This document shows, piece after piece, positions 1 through 6,974 of a stretch of DNA of 17,762 bases; positions within the stretch are counted from its first letter, which is position 1; the number at the start of each line of letters is the position of its first letter. This DNA comes from DATARH01 sp035534535 (GTDB lineage Bacteria; Pseudomonadota; Alphaproteobacteria; ATCC43930; CGMCC-115725): contig DATLRS010000201.1 of NCBI GenBank assembly GCA_035534535.1, positions 1 to 17,762 on the forward strand, read 5' to 3'. The translations under genes were made by a program, and so were the position numbers. A model generated the notes under the pieces. That model did no database searches. It was not told the origin of the DNA and worked only from the letters and a program-made list of their open reading frames with translations.

Positions 1-63
1 GCCGGATGGTAGCGTTGCCCGGCGCGATGTCGCACGGCCTGTAGCGCGAAGAGAGGGGCAGCA

Positions 64-1140
64 ATGAAAATCTCGTTCTTCGAAACCGGGCGTTACGTTC
101 CCTCGCCCGATACGCCGCGCGAGTGGCCGGTGCCGTCCGGCGCCTACGACCCGGCAATCGGCGCCAAGGCTCATCGCGCGATGATCGAGCGGCTGCGTTA
201 TGTCGAGCAGTTGGGCTTCGATTGGATCAGCCTCTCCGAGCACCATTACTCGCCGCGCATCCTGACGCCCTCGCCGCCGGTCGCGGCGGCGAACCTCGCG
301 GGCCTCGTCCCCAACATCAAGATCGCGCTGCTCGGCCCGATCGTGCCGCAATCGAACCCGGTGCGGCTCGCCGAGGAATTGGCGATGGTCGACACGATGG
401 CGGGCGGCCGTCTCGTCGTCGGACTGTTGCGCGGCACGACCAACGAGGCGCTGACCTTCGATCTGAACCCCCACGAATCGCGCGAGCGCACCGACGAGGG
501 GATGGAGCTGATCCTCAAGGCGTGGACCGAGCCGCAGCCGTTCGCCTGGCAGGGCCGGCATTTCCAGTACCGCACCGTGTCGATCTGGCCGCGCCCCCTG
601 CAGCAGCCGTACCCGCCGACCTATGCGCTCGGCACCAGCGCCGAAGCCGGCGAATTCGCCGCGCGCAATCATCTCGGGCTCGGCGTTTCCTATGCGCCGT
701 TCGAGGCCATGGCGAAATCGACCGGCTATTACCGAGAGCGCTGCGCCGCCTATGGCTGGGAACCGGGTCCCGACCAGATCGTCTATCGCGCCAACATGAT
801 GCTGGCCGAAACCGACGCGAAGGCCGAGCAACGGCTCAAGGAGCACAATGGCCAGGCGCCGTTCCCGGTGCGCAGCAGCCTGCGCGACGCGCTGCTCGAG
901 GCCGACCAGCGCAACGTCGCCGGCGAGAAGCGTGCGGCCAATGTCGGCGGTGTGCTGCCGACGACCTTTGTCGGCGGGCCCGACACGATCGTCGAGCAGA
1001 TCCGGCGGTGCCGCGAGGTCGTCGGCGCCGGGGTCATCGATTTGTCGCTGCATCCGCCGGGCTCAGGCGACGTCGATGCGCTGATGAGCATGATCGAGCT
1101 GTTCGGCACCAAGGTGCTGCCGCGCGTCCACGACATTTGA
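64..1140 (+). CDS. LLM-class flavin-dependent oxidoreductase (luciferase-like monooxygenase)
   Basis: This 358-residue protein is the length expected for a bacterial luciferase-like (LLM) TIM-barrel oxidoreductase. Such enzymes use reduced FMN or F420 to oxidise small organic substrates in the cytoplasm. Family marks visible are an early EHHYSPR segment (about residues 59-65), a conserved strand and helix around IVPQSNPVRLAEELAMVD, the GGRLVVGLLRG loop and a WPRPLQQPYPP segment before the C-terminal half of the barrel. The ATG follows a purine-rich GAGAGGGG Shine-Dalgarno sequence at a suitable distance. An alpha/beta hydrolase starts 17 bp after its stop, so the two are probably co-transcribed. 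The substrate cannot be read from sequence. Uracil monooxygenase RutA belongs to the same superfamily, but I see no specific reason to call this RutA. Confidence 0.9.
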   Translation: MKISFFETGRYVPSPDTPREWPVPSGAYDPAIGAKAHRAMIERLRYVEQLGFDWISLSEHHYSPRILTPSPPVAAANLAGLVPNIKIALLGPIVPQSNPVRLAEELAMVDTMAGGRLVVGLLRGTTNEALTFDLNPHESRERTDEGMELILKAWTEPQPFAWQGRHFQYRTVSIWPRPLQQPYPPTYALGTSAEAGEFAARNHLGLGVSYAPFEAMAKSTGYYRERCAAYGWEPGPDQIVYRANMMLAETDAKAEQRLKEHNGQAPFPVRSSLRDALLEADQRNVAGEKRAANVGGVLPTTFVGGPDTIVEQIRRCREVVGAGVIDLSLHPPGSGDVDALMSMIELFGTKVLPRVHDI

Positions 1141-1157
1141 GCGAAGGGGAGCCCAAG

Positions 1158-1964
1158 GTGGCTGAGACACAGAACGACGCGGCGTTTGAGGAAGGTCAGG
1201 TCGAGGCCGACGGGTTTCGCATCCGCTATTGCGCCGGCGGAGCGGGGCCGCCTTTGGTGCACCTGCACGGCGCCGGCGGCTTGCGCCTGACGCCGGCGCA
1301 CGACCTGCTGGCCCGTCGGTTCCGCGTCATTGCCTTCGAGATGCCGGGGTTCGGCCGGTCGCCGGAGAACACCACCCATCGCACGATGCCCGAACTCGCC
1401 GCGACGATGGCGCGGGCGGCCGACGCGCTGCGCCTCGACCGCTTCAACCTGTGGGGCACCTCGTTTGGCAGCAAAGCCGCGCTGTGCCTCGCGCTGCAGC
1501 AGCCGGAGCGGGTCGAGGCCCTGATTCTCGAAGCGCCCGCCGCGATCCGCCCGGAAGGCACGTCGCCACCCGCCGGCACACCGGAGCAGATGGCGCGGCT
1601 GCTCTACGGTCATCCCGAGCGGCTCAAATCGATCCCGCTGCCCGACCCGGCCGTCCAGGCCAAGACCCGGCCGTTGGTGATGCGCCTGTTAAGCCCGGCG
1701 CGCGACGCGGCGCTCGAAGCGCAGATGGGCCGGCTGGAAACGCCGACGCTGGTGCTGTTCGGGACCCTCGACCACGTGATCCCGCCCGAGATGGGGCGGA
1801 TCTACAAGACGCTGCTGCCCAATTGCCAGCTCGCATTCGTCTACGATGCCGGCCACGTCATCGGCGCCGAGCGGCCCGAGGCCTTCACCGAAATCGTCAC
1901 CGATTTCCTTGAGCGCCACGAAGCCTTCGTGCTCAACCGCGGCGACACGACGGTCTTTCCGTAA
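1158..1964 (+). CDS. Alpha/beta hydrolase
   Basis: The 268-residue product has the complete alpha/beta hydrolase signature. The oxyanion-hole motif is HLHGAGG (His37-Gly38), the nucleophile elbow is GTSFG with Ser102, the acid is Asp205 in FGTLDHVIP, and the catalytic His is His233 in DAGHVIG. This is a soluble serine hydrolase or C-C hydrolase of unknown substrate. The open frame runs far upstream through the preceding gene in another register. I placed the start at the GTG at 1158 because AAGGGGA lies just upstream and the domain begins right after it. It follows the flavin oxidoreductase with a 17-bp gap, which suggests that it processes that enzyme's product. RutA and RutD of the uracil pathway form a comparable oxygenase-hydrolase pair, but the resemblance is only at superfamily level. 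Confidence 0.9.
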   Translation: MAETQNDAAFEEGQVEADGFRIRYCAGGAGPPLVHLHGAGGLRLTPAHDLLARRFRVIAFEMPGFGRSPENTTHRTMPELAATMARAADALRLDRFNLWGTSFGSKAALCLALQQPERVEALILEAPAAIRPEGTSPPAGTPEQMARLLYGHPERLKSIPLPDPAVQAKTRPLVMRLLSPARDAALEAQMGRLETPTLVLFGTLDHVIPPEMGRIYKTLLPNCQLAFVYDAGHVIGAERPEAFTEIVTDFLERHEAFVLNRGDTTVFP

Positions 1965-1980
1965 GCTCCCATGATCCGCG

Positions 1981-2046
1981 ATCCCGGCGCAAGCCGGGAC
2001 CCAGCTGATTAAGCCCCTGAGGAATGGACCCCGGCGGTCGCCGGGG
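1981..2046. repeat. Two adjacent GC-rich hairpins (intergenic palindromic repeat)
   Basis: A perfect 7-bp stem (TCCCGGC/GCCGGGA, 1982-1988 with 1993-1999) closes a GCAA tetraloop. A second stem follows (CCCCGGC/GCCGGGG, 2029-2035 with 2040-2046). They lie between the converging ends of the alpha/beta hydrolase and the asparaginase-family gene. Neither is followed by a T tract, so they look more like a dispersed intergenic palindrome than a canonical intrinsic terminator. They could still limit read-through or protect 3' ends. The remaining bases up to 2169 show nothing I can assign. Confidence 0.6.
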
Positions 2047-2169
2047 AGTTGCGTGAAGGGCCGGCGCGCCGGCCTCGCCGATGCCGTGAGACCCAACGGC
2101 AGCCGTCTTCAGGGAACATGTCGGTTGACAAGTCGAAACGCCCGTCGTCCGGCCATCTCGGGGATCGGA

Positions 2170-3171
2170 TCAATAGCTCTGGAACGCCCGCTGGATTTCG
2201 CCGATGTCGCTGGTCGTCAGCAGCATCAGCGCCAGCAGGATGCGGGCCTTCTGCGGCGTCAGGTCTTCGCCGGCGACGATACCGGTCTCGCGCAACCGGC
2301 GGCGCGGCGCGATGCGGCCGGTGGCGCGGCTGCATTGCACCACGACAATGCCGGATTGCGCCGCGGCGAGAAAGGCCGCCTGCTGCAAGGGGCTGGGGGT
2401 GCCCGGTGCGAAGCCGGCCGAGACGAGCCCCCGGGCGCCGGCCTTGACCGCCGCCTCGACCAGATCGCCATCGGCCCCGGCATAGGAATAGATGATGTCG
2501 ACCCGCGGCAGGCTGGTGATCTCGCGCGCCGCGAACGGCGTGTCGGGCATGTGGGCCTGCAACGGTGCGCGGTAGAAATGCGGCCCGTCGCCGTCGACGT
2601 GGCCGAGCGCGCCGTAATCGAGCGAGCGGAACGTCTGCACCCGATAGGTCGAGGTCTTGACCACGTCGCGCGCCGGATGGATCTCGTCGTTGAGCACGAC
2701 GAGGACGCCCTTGCCGCGCGCCTCGGGCGCGCCGGCGACGCGCAGCGCGTTGACGAGGTTCATCCCGGCATCGGTGCCGAGCGCGCTCGCCGGGCGCTGC
2801 GCCCCGACCAGCACGACCGGCTGGCCGACGGCGAGCGTCAGGTTGAGAAAAAACGCAGTCTCCTCAAGCGTCGCCGTGCCGTGCGGGATGACAAAGCCGG
2901 CGAGCCGGGGATCCTCGCCGGCCAGCCGGTGGATCAGCGCGCGCAGTTCGAGCCAATCCGCGGGGCCGATCGCGGTCGAACCGACCTGGCGGAAGGTGAC
3001 CGGCACCGGCTCGGCGACGAGCCGGCTCTCGGGAAAGCGGTCGAGCAGCCCCTCGCTCGACAGCTTCTGCCCGAAATCGGGATAGTCGAGCACATCGAGG
3101 CTGGAGGCGCCGAGCGAGGAGATCGTGCCGCCGGTGCCGATGACGGCGATGCGGGGGAGGGGGTGAGGCAT
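2170..3171 (-). CDS. Asparaginase-family amidohydrolase (type I/II asparaginase fold)
   Basis: The 333-residue protein matches the two-domain L-asparaginase/glutaminase family in length and motif order. The N-terminal IGTGGTI motif carries the presumed nucleophile Thr13. The second motif, HGTATLEET, contains Thr99. VGAQRPASALGTDAGMNL follows, then DVVKTST with Lys172, matching the family's catalytic Lys. The usual second motif is HGTDT; here the Asp is replaced by Ala100 (codon GCG), so classical asparagine hydrolysis is doubtful. The minus-strand frame continues upstream through the CobW gene, but ATG 3171 is the last start before the TGGTI domain and gives a normal family N-terminus. Its Shine-Dalgarno sequence is weak. 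It is divergent from the CobW gene, with repeats between them. It may hydrolyse another amide, imide or lactam. Confidence 0.88.
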   Translation of the reverse strand: MPHPLPRIAVIGTGGTISSLGASSLDVLDYPDFGQKLSSEGLLDRFPESRLVAEPVPVTFRQVGSTAIGPADWLELRALIHRLAGEDPRLAGFVIPHGTATLEETAFFLNLTLAVGQPVVLVGAQRPASALGTDAGMNLVNALRVAGAPEARGKGVLVVLNDEIHPARDVVKTSTYRVQTFRSLDYGALGHVDGDGPHFYRAPLQAHMPDTPFAAREITSLPRVDIIYSYAGADGDLVEAAVKAGARGLVSAGFAPGTPSPLQQAAFLAAAQSGIVVVQCSRATGRIAPRRRLRETGIVAGEDLTPQKARILLALMLLTTSDIGEIQRAFQSY

Positions 3172-3190
3172 GCTCTGGCCATCCAAGCAA

Positions 3191-3260
3191 GCGTCATGAC
3201 CGGGCTTGTCCCGGTCATCCACGCGAGCCCTCACGCTAGCAAGCCGGGGACGCCCGGAAC
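3191..3260. repeat. Palindromic repeat upstream of the asparaginase-family gene
   Basis: ATGACCGGG (3196-3204) pairs perfectly with CCCGGTCAT (3210-3218) around a 5-nt loop. GC-rich inverted material continues to about 3260. The core resembles the palindrome found inside the CobW gene at 4045-4134, including the CATGAC/GTCATG ends and the CTTG loop bases, so both probably belong to one dispersed family. It occupies the leader of the minus-strand amidohydrolase gene. Confidence 0.6.
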
Positions 3261-3342
3261 AAGTCCGGCCATGGCGCGGGGCCGGATCGACGCGGCCATC
3301 TCGCGGCGCTTGCCCGAACCGGCCGCATCGTGGAACGATCGC

Positions 3343-3387
3343 GCCAGCCATGACGAACGGCCAGCCATGACGAACGGCCAGCCATGA
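3343..3387. repeat. 17-bp tandem direct repeat, about 2.6 copies
   Basis: The unit GCCAGCCATGACGAACG occurs at 3343-3359 and 3360-3376, followed by a partial third copy at 3377-3387. It lies directly upstream of the CobW start, in the divergent region shared with the asparaginase-family gene. Each unit contains an ATG, but none is in frame with the CobW gene, and a TGA at 3388-3390 closes that frame. It may have arisen by replication slippage; no regulatory function is evident. Confidence 0.75.
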
Positions 3388-3402
3388 TGATCGGATCGCG
3401 AC

Positions 3403-4491
3403 GTGGATAGCGCGCCCGCGTTGGACAGCCTGCCGGTGACGGTGTTGACCGGCTTCCTCGGCAGCGGCAAAACGACGCTGCTGCGCCGCGCCCTTGCGGC
3501 GCCGGCGTTCTGCGACACCGCGGTCGTCATCAACGAGATCGGCGAGATCGCGATCGACCATTACCTGGTCGATTTCGTCGCCGGCGATGTCATCGAATTG
3601 CCGGGCGGCTGCCTGTGCTGCGCCGTGCGCGAGGATCTGGCGCAGACCCTGCGCGCCCTGGTCGAGCGCCGCGACGCCGGCGCGGTGCGCGGGTTTCGCC
3701 GCATCGTCATCGAGACCAGCGGGCTGGCCGACCCCGCCCCGATCCTGTTCACCCTCGGCGCCGATCCGATGCTCGATCAGCGCCTGCGGCTGCAGCGGGT
3801 GGCGACCGTGATCGATGGCGTCAACGGCGCGGCGACATTGGCGCGCTTCGCCGAAGCGGCGCGGCAGGCCGCGGTCGCCGACGCGCTGATCATCTCGAAG
3901 ACCGACCTCGCGCCATTCAATGAGGCGCTCGCCGCCCGCCTCGCCGCGCTGAACCCCGACGCCGAGCGCATCCTCGGCGCCGACGCGGCCGACCCGGCGG
4001 CGGTGCTGTTCGCCGAAGGGCGGCAAACCAGCCGCCCAAAACCCGTCATGCCCGGACTTGATCCGGGCATCCACGAGAACCCGGCCGGTGCTGACCGCGA
4101 GCTCGTGGATGGCCGTGTCAAGCCCGGCCATGACGATGAGGGGGAGCACGCGGTGCATTCGCACGGCATCGCCGCCTATACGGTCGTGCTCGACGCTCCC
4201 ATCGGCCGGCTCGATTTCGCGCGCGCCCTCGGCGGCCTGGCGCAGGCGCGCGGTACCGATCTGTTGCGGGTCAAGGGCATCGTGGCCTTTGCCGACCGGC
4301 CTGATCATCCGGCCATTGTCCAGGCGGCGCAGCACGCGATGTTCGCGCCGGAATGGCTCGATGCCTGGCCGGACGCCGACCGGCGCAGCCGGCTGGTCTT
4401 TGTCGTGCACGATATCGCGCCGGGGGAACTCCTCCGGGAGATCCTCGACCGCTTCGCCTTCGCCGCACCTGCCGTGCTGCACCCCCGCTAG
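3403..4491 (+). CDS. CobW/COG0523-family GTPase, putative metallochaperone
   Basis: The 362-residue protein has the G3E GTPase features of COG0523. These are a P-loop GFLGSGKTT (residues 17-25), the hallmark metal-binding GGCLCC motif with Cys70, Cys72 and Cys73, IETSGLADP (about 103-111) and SKTDL (165-169) as the NKxD equivalent. A His-containing stretch EHAVHSHG precedes the C-terminal CobW_C domain. The family delivers metals, often zinc or cobalt, to client enzymes. GTG 3403 is chosen because a stop lies at 3388 and the domain begins ten residues in. Residues 215-244 are an in-frame palindromic-repeat insertion in the linker between the two domains. The amidohydrolase gene starts 26 bp downstream and has a two-metal site, so it is the obvious candidate client. 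That link is inferred. Confidence 0.9.
   Translation: MDSAPALDSLPVTVLTGFLGSGKTTLLRRALAAPAFCDTAVVINEIGEIAIDHYLVDFVAGDVIELPGGCLCCAVREDLAQTLRALVERRDAGAVRGFRRIVIETSGLADPAPILFTLGADPMLDQRLRLQRVATVIDGVNGAATLARFAEAARQAAVADALIISKTDLAPFNEALAARLAALNPDAERILGADAADPAAVLFAEGRQTSRPKPVMPGLDPGIHENPAGADRELVDGRVKPGHDDEGEHAVHSHGIAAYTVVLDAPIGRLDFARALGGLAQARGTDLLRVKGIVAFADRPDHPAIVQAAQHAMFAPEWLDAWPDADRRSRLVFVVHDIAPGELLREILDRFAFAAPAVLHPR
4045..4134. repeat. In-frame palindromic element inside the CobW gene
   Basis: This is a 90-bp compound palindrome. The outer ends GTCATG (4045-4050) and CATGAC (4129-4134) are complementary, and so are the inner arms CCACGAG (4071-4077) and CTCGTGG (4102-4108). A local hairpin ATGCCCGGA/TCCGGGCAT (4048-4056 with 4062-4070) sits in the left half. 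The length is exactly 30 codons, so the reading frame is kept, adding a segment that begins VMPGLDPGIH and ends DGRVKPGHD. Its layout recalls Rickettsia palindromic elements, which also insert in frame. Membership in that exact family is not claimed. Confidence 0.8.
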
Positions 4492-4517
4492 CTGCACCCC
4501 CGATAAAGGAGGCCCTC

Positions 4518-5948
4518 ATGCTCGACATCGTGATTACCGGCGGGCTCGCCGTGCTGCCGACCGGACCGCAAGCGGCCGATATCGGCGTCCAGGGAGAGCG
4601 CATCGCCGCGATCGGCGCGCCCGGTAGCCTCACCGCCCTCGGCGCCGGCCGCACGATCGATGCGGCGGGGCAGATCGTCATTCCCGGCGGCATCGACCCG
4701 CATGTCCATTGCCGCTGGCCGATGCCGGTCCCCGGCCAGAGCCAGCCCAACCTGACCGACGGCCCCGACCGGGTCAGCCAGGCGGCCCTGTTCGGCGGCA
4801 CCACGACGCTGCTCGATTTCGCGCTGGTCGACGGCGACAACAATGTGCAGCAGGCGATCGAGCGGCGGCAGCAGGAATGGGCCGGCGACTGCCATTGCGA
4901 CTATGGCTTCCATGTCATGGTGCAAGGCAAGCTCGACCCGTCGATCCCCGACCAGCTGGCGGAGGCGGTCGCCGGGGGCCACGCGACGGTCAAGATGTTC
5001 ACCACCGACATCACGCCCTCGCGCAAGGGCCGCATGGTCCAGTTCGGCGATATCTGGGAGGTGCTGACGGCGCTGGCCAAGGCCGGCGGGCTCGCGACGA
5101 TCCACGCCGAGGACAACGACATCGTCATGCACATGTACGAGAAGCTGACGCGCGAGGGGCGCACCGGCTTTGAGAACCTCGCCGAGGTGCACAACACGCT
5201 GAGCGAGGATCTGGCGTTCAACCGGGTGATCCGCCTCGCCTCCAACATCGAGGGGTGCTCCCTCTATATGCTGCACACGTCGGCAGCGACCGGGGTGCGG
5301 GCGATTGCCGCGGCGCGGGCCCAAGGCGTGCCGATCTACGGCGAAACGCTGCACCAGTATCTGCTCTATAATTCAGCAGATTACAAAAAGCCCAACGGCC
5401 AGATCTACCACACCTACCCGTCGCTCAAATTCGCCGAGGACCAGGCGGCCTTGTGGGAGGGCACCAATTACGGCGCGATCCAGACCGTCGCCACCGACGA
5501 GATCTGCTGCCCGCTCAAATACAAGCTGCAGGGCAGCCGCATCGACGACACCACCGGCGGCAATGCCGGGGTCGAGCCGCGGGTGTCGCTCATCTACACC
5601 GAGACGGTCGAGAAGCGCGGCCGCAGCCTGGAGAATTTCGTCAGCCTCATCTCGACCAACGCCGCCAAGATCATGGGCCTCTACCCGCGGAAGGGGGCGC
5701 TGGCGGTCGGCTCGGACGCCGATATCGTGCTGCTCGACACGCGCCAGCGCCACACCGTGCGCGCCGCCGAGATGCACGAAGCGGATTATTCGCCCTGGGA
5801 AGGCCGCGACCTCGCCGCCTGGCCCTCGATGACGATCCTGCGCGGCAAGATCGTCGTCGAGGGCGGCGCGCTGAAGGGCGTCCCCAGCGACGGAAAATTT
5901 CTCGCGCGCAAGATCGCCGACGACATCCGCAGTCGACCGGCGGTGTAG
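4518..5948 (+). CDS. Dihydropyrimidinase/hydantoinase-type amidohydrolase
   Basis: The 476-residue protein is a cyclic-amidase member of the amidohydrolase superfamily. These enzymes hydrolyse dihydropyrimidines, hydantoins or related cyclic amides using two metal ions. All expected ligands are visible: His62 and His64 in IDPHVHC, the carboxylated-Lys candidate Lys159 in ATVKMFTT, His196 in IHAED, His253 in LHTSA and Asp327 in VATDEICC. The motif around the last ligand differs from the more familiar TDHC form, so the substrate may not be a standard pyrimidine. The C-terminal ALAVGSDADIVLLD segment is typical of the family. ATG 4518 has an excellent AAAGGAGG ribosome-binding site. The gene follows the CobW gene at 26 bp, pointing to one transcript and possible metal delivery. 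Its end converges on the SDR gene 20 bp away. Confidence 0.9.
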   Translation: MLDIVITGGLAVLPTGPQAADIGVQGERIAAIGAPGSLTALGAGRTIDAAGQIVIPGGIDPHVHCRWPMPVPGQSQPNLTDGPDRVSQAALFGGTTTLLDFALVDGDNNVQQAIERRQQEWAGDCHCDYGFHVMVQGKLDPSIPDQLAEAVAGGHATVKMFTTDITPSRKGRMVQFGDIWEVLTALAKAGGLATIHAEDNDIVMHMYEKLTREGRTGFENLAEVHNTLSEDLAFNRVIRLASNIEGCSLYMLHTSAATGVRAIAAARAQGVPIYGETLHQYLLYNSADYKKPNGQIYHTYPSLKFAEDQAALWEGTNYGAIQTVATDEICCPLKYKLQGSRIDDTTGGNAGVEPRVSLIYTETVEKRGRSLENFVSLISTNAAKIMGLYPRKGALAVGSDADIVLLDTRQRHTVRAAEMHEADYSPWEGRDLAAWPSMTILRGKIVVEGGALKGVPSDGKFLARKIADDIRSRPAV

Positions 5949-5968
5949 GCCGCGGGAGCACGCTGGCG

Positions 5969-6814
5969 TCAGCCGTCCCGCGGCGGCTCGATCGGCATCG
6001 TCGCGATGCTCTCCCAGGCGGCCGGCGCGCCGGCCATGGCGGCGGCTTCGGCGGTGGGCAGCGCGGGGTTCCAATGCACCGCCAGGAAGCGGCGGCCGGT
6101 GACGTCGGCGGCTGCGTCCGAGACGAGCCAGACCAGCGGCGCCGCCATCACCGCCGGCTGGATCATCCGCTGGCGGTCGAAGCCGGCCTGCATCGGCACC
6201 ATCCCCGTATTCGTCACGCCCCCCGGCACCAGCACGTTGACAGTGACGCCGCTGCCGGCGAGATCCTTGGCCATGATCGCCGACAGCGCCTCGAGCGCCG
6301 CCTTTGAGGGCCCGTAGGTCGGCGAGCCGCTGCGGATCATCGTGCCGAGGCTGGTCGTCACGTTGACGATGCGGCCCCATTTGGCGTCCAGCATGCCGGG
6401 CACGACGGCCTGGGCGAGCAGCATGGGCACGGTCGTGTGCACCTGGACGAAACGCCGCCAATCCTCCGCGCCGACCTCCCAGAAGCGGATCGGCCGCTGC
6501 CAGTTTTCCGGGCGCAATGTCGCCTGGCCGATGCCGGCATTGTTGACCAGGATGTCGATATTGCCAAAGCGCCGGCGCGTCTGGACGATGATGTCGACGA
6601 TCGCCGTATCGTAGCTCAAATCGGCTTCGATCGTCAGCAGCGCCCGGTCGCGGCCCGCCGTGCGCGCCGCCGCCGTGACGGCGGCAAGGCCGACCGCGGT
6701 GCGGTCCACCGCGGCGACCCGAATGCCGGCCACGAGCAGAGCCTGCACCAGTTCCTGGCCGATCCCGCCGGCCGCGCCGGTCACGATCGCCACCCGTTGT
6801 TGTGAGTCGCTCAT
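5969..6814 (-). CDS. SDR-family oxidoreductase
   Basis: The 281-residue protein is a classical short-chain dehydrogenase/reductase. It has the nucleotide-binding motif TGAAGGIG (residues 12-19), the adenine-ring motif Asp65 in ADLS, the NNAG motif (91-94), catalytic Ser155 in VTTSLG, and Tyr167 and Lys171 in the YGPSK motif. It would reduce or oxidise an alcohol/carbonyl pair with NAD(H) or NADP(H). ATG 6814 is preferred over a longer in-frame start at 6862 because GGAGGAGGG lies just upstream and the fold begins within ten residues. It converges with the amidohydrolase gene and diverges from the phosphatase gene. A role beside the catabolic genes upstream is plausible but not shown. Confidence 0.9.
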   Translation of the reverse strand: MSDSQQRVAIVTGAAGGIGQELVQALLVAGIRVAAVDRTAVGLAAVTAAARTAGRDRALLTIEADLSYDTAIVDIIVQTRRRFGNIDILVNNAGIGQATLRPENWQRPIRFWEVGAEDWRRFVQVHTTVPMLLAQAVVPGMLDAKWGRIVNVTTSLGTMIRSGSPTYGPSKAALEALSAIMAKDLAGSGVTVNVLVPGGVTNTGMVPMQAGFDRQRMIQPAVMAAPLVWLVSDAAADVTGRRFLAVHWNPALPTAEAAAMAGAPAAWESIATMPIEPPRDG

Positions 6815-6974
6815 CGCCCCTCCTCCATTCACCGGCGCCCGCATTGGTTTTGCCGGCGCCATTTTACGCTACCTGCGCCTCAGGATCGTTAACGTCACGC
6901 GCGAGCCGGCGGTTGCACGGCCGAGCGACAGCGCTCATGCTGGCGGCCGACGCATAGCCGGATGGAGAGCTTCG
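6815..6974. other. Divergent intergenic region between the SDR and phosphatase genes
   Basis: About 160 bp separate the SDR start from the region where phosphatase coding is evident. Promoters for both directions should lie here, but I see no convincing -35/-10 pair. An ATG at 6962 opens a different frame from the phosphatase. A GGAGAG at 6964-6969 could serve as a Shine-Dalgarno sequence for an unusual ATC start at 6975. Confidence 0.35.

Noticed and set aside
123..1157. Upstream extension of the alpha/beta hydrolase frame through the flavin oxidoreductase gene
   Set aside because: The translated segment is arginine/alanine-rich without family features, and the frame of the oxidoreductase is clearly the coding one.
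64..1964. Calling the first two genes rutA and rutD
   Set aside because: Only superfamily-level similarity is visible, and rutB, rutC, rutE and rutF counterparts are absent.
1982..1999. Intrinsic terminator after the alpha/beta hydrolase
   Set aside because: The stem is strong but there is no T run on either strand; it fits a dispersed palindrome better.
2053..3387. A 444-codon plus-strand frame opposite the asparaginase-family gene
   Set aside because: It has arginine-rich, motif-free composition typical of an antisense shadow in high-GC DNA, and the opposite strand has a full enzyme family match.
2170..4497. A 775-codon open frame on the minus strand suggesting an N-terminal extension of the asparaginase-family protein
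   Set aside because: Its first 442 residues are low-complexity and lie antisense to the well-supported CobW gene; the asparaginase fold starts at ATG 3171.
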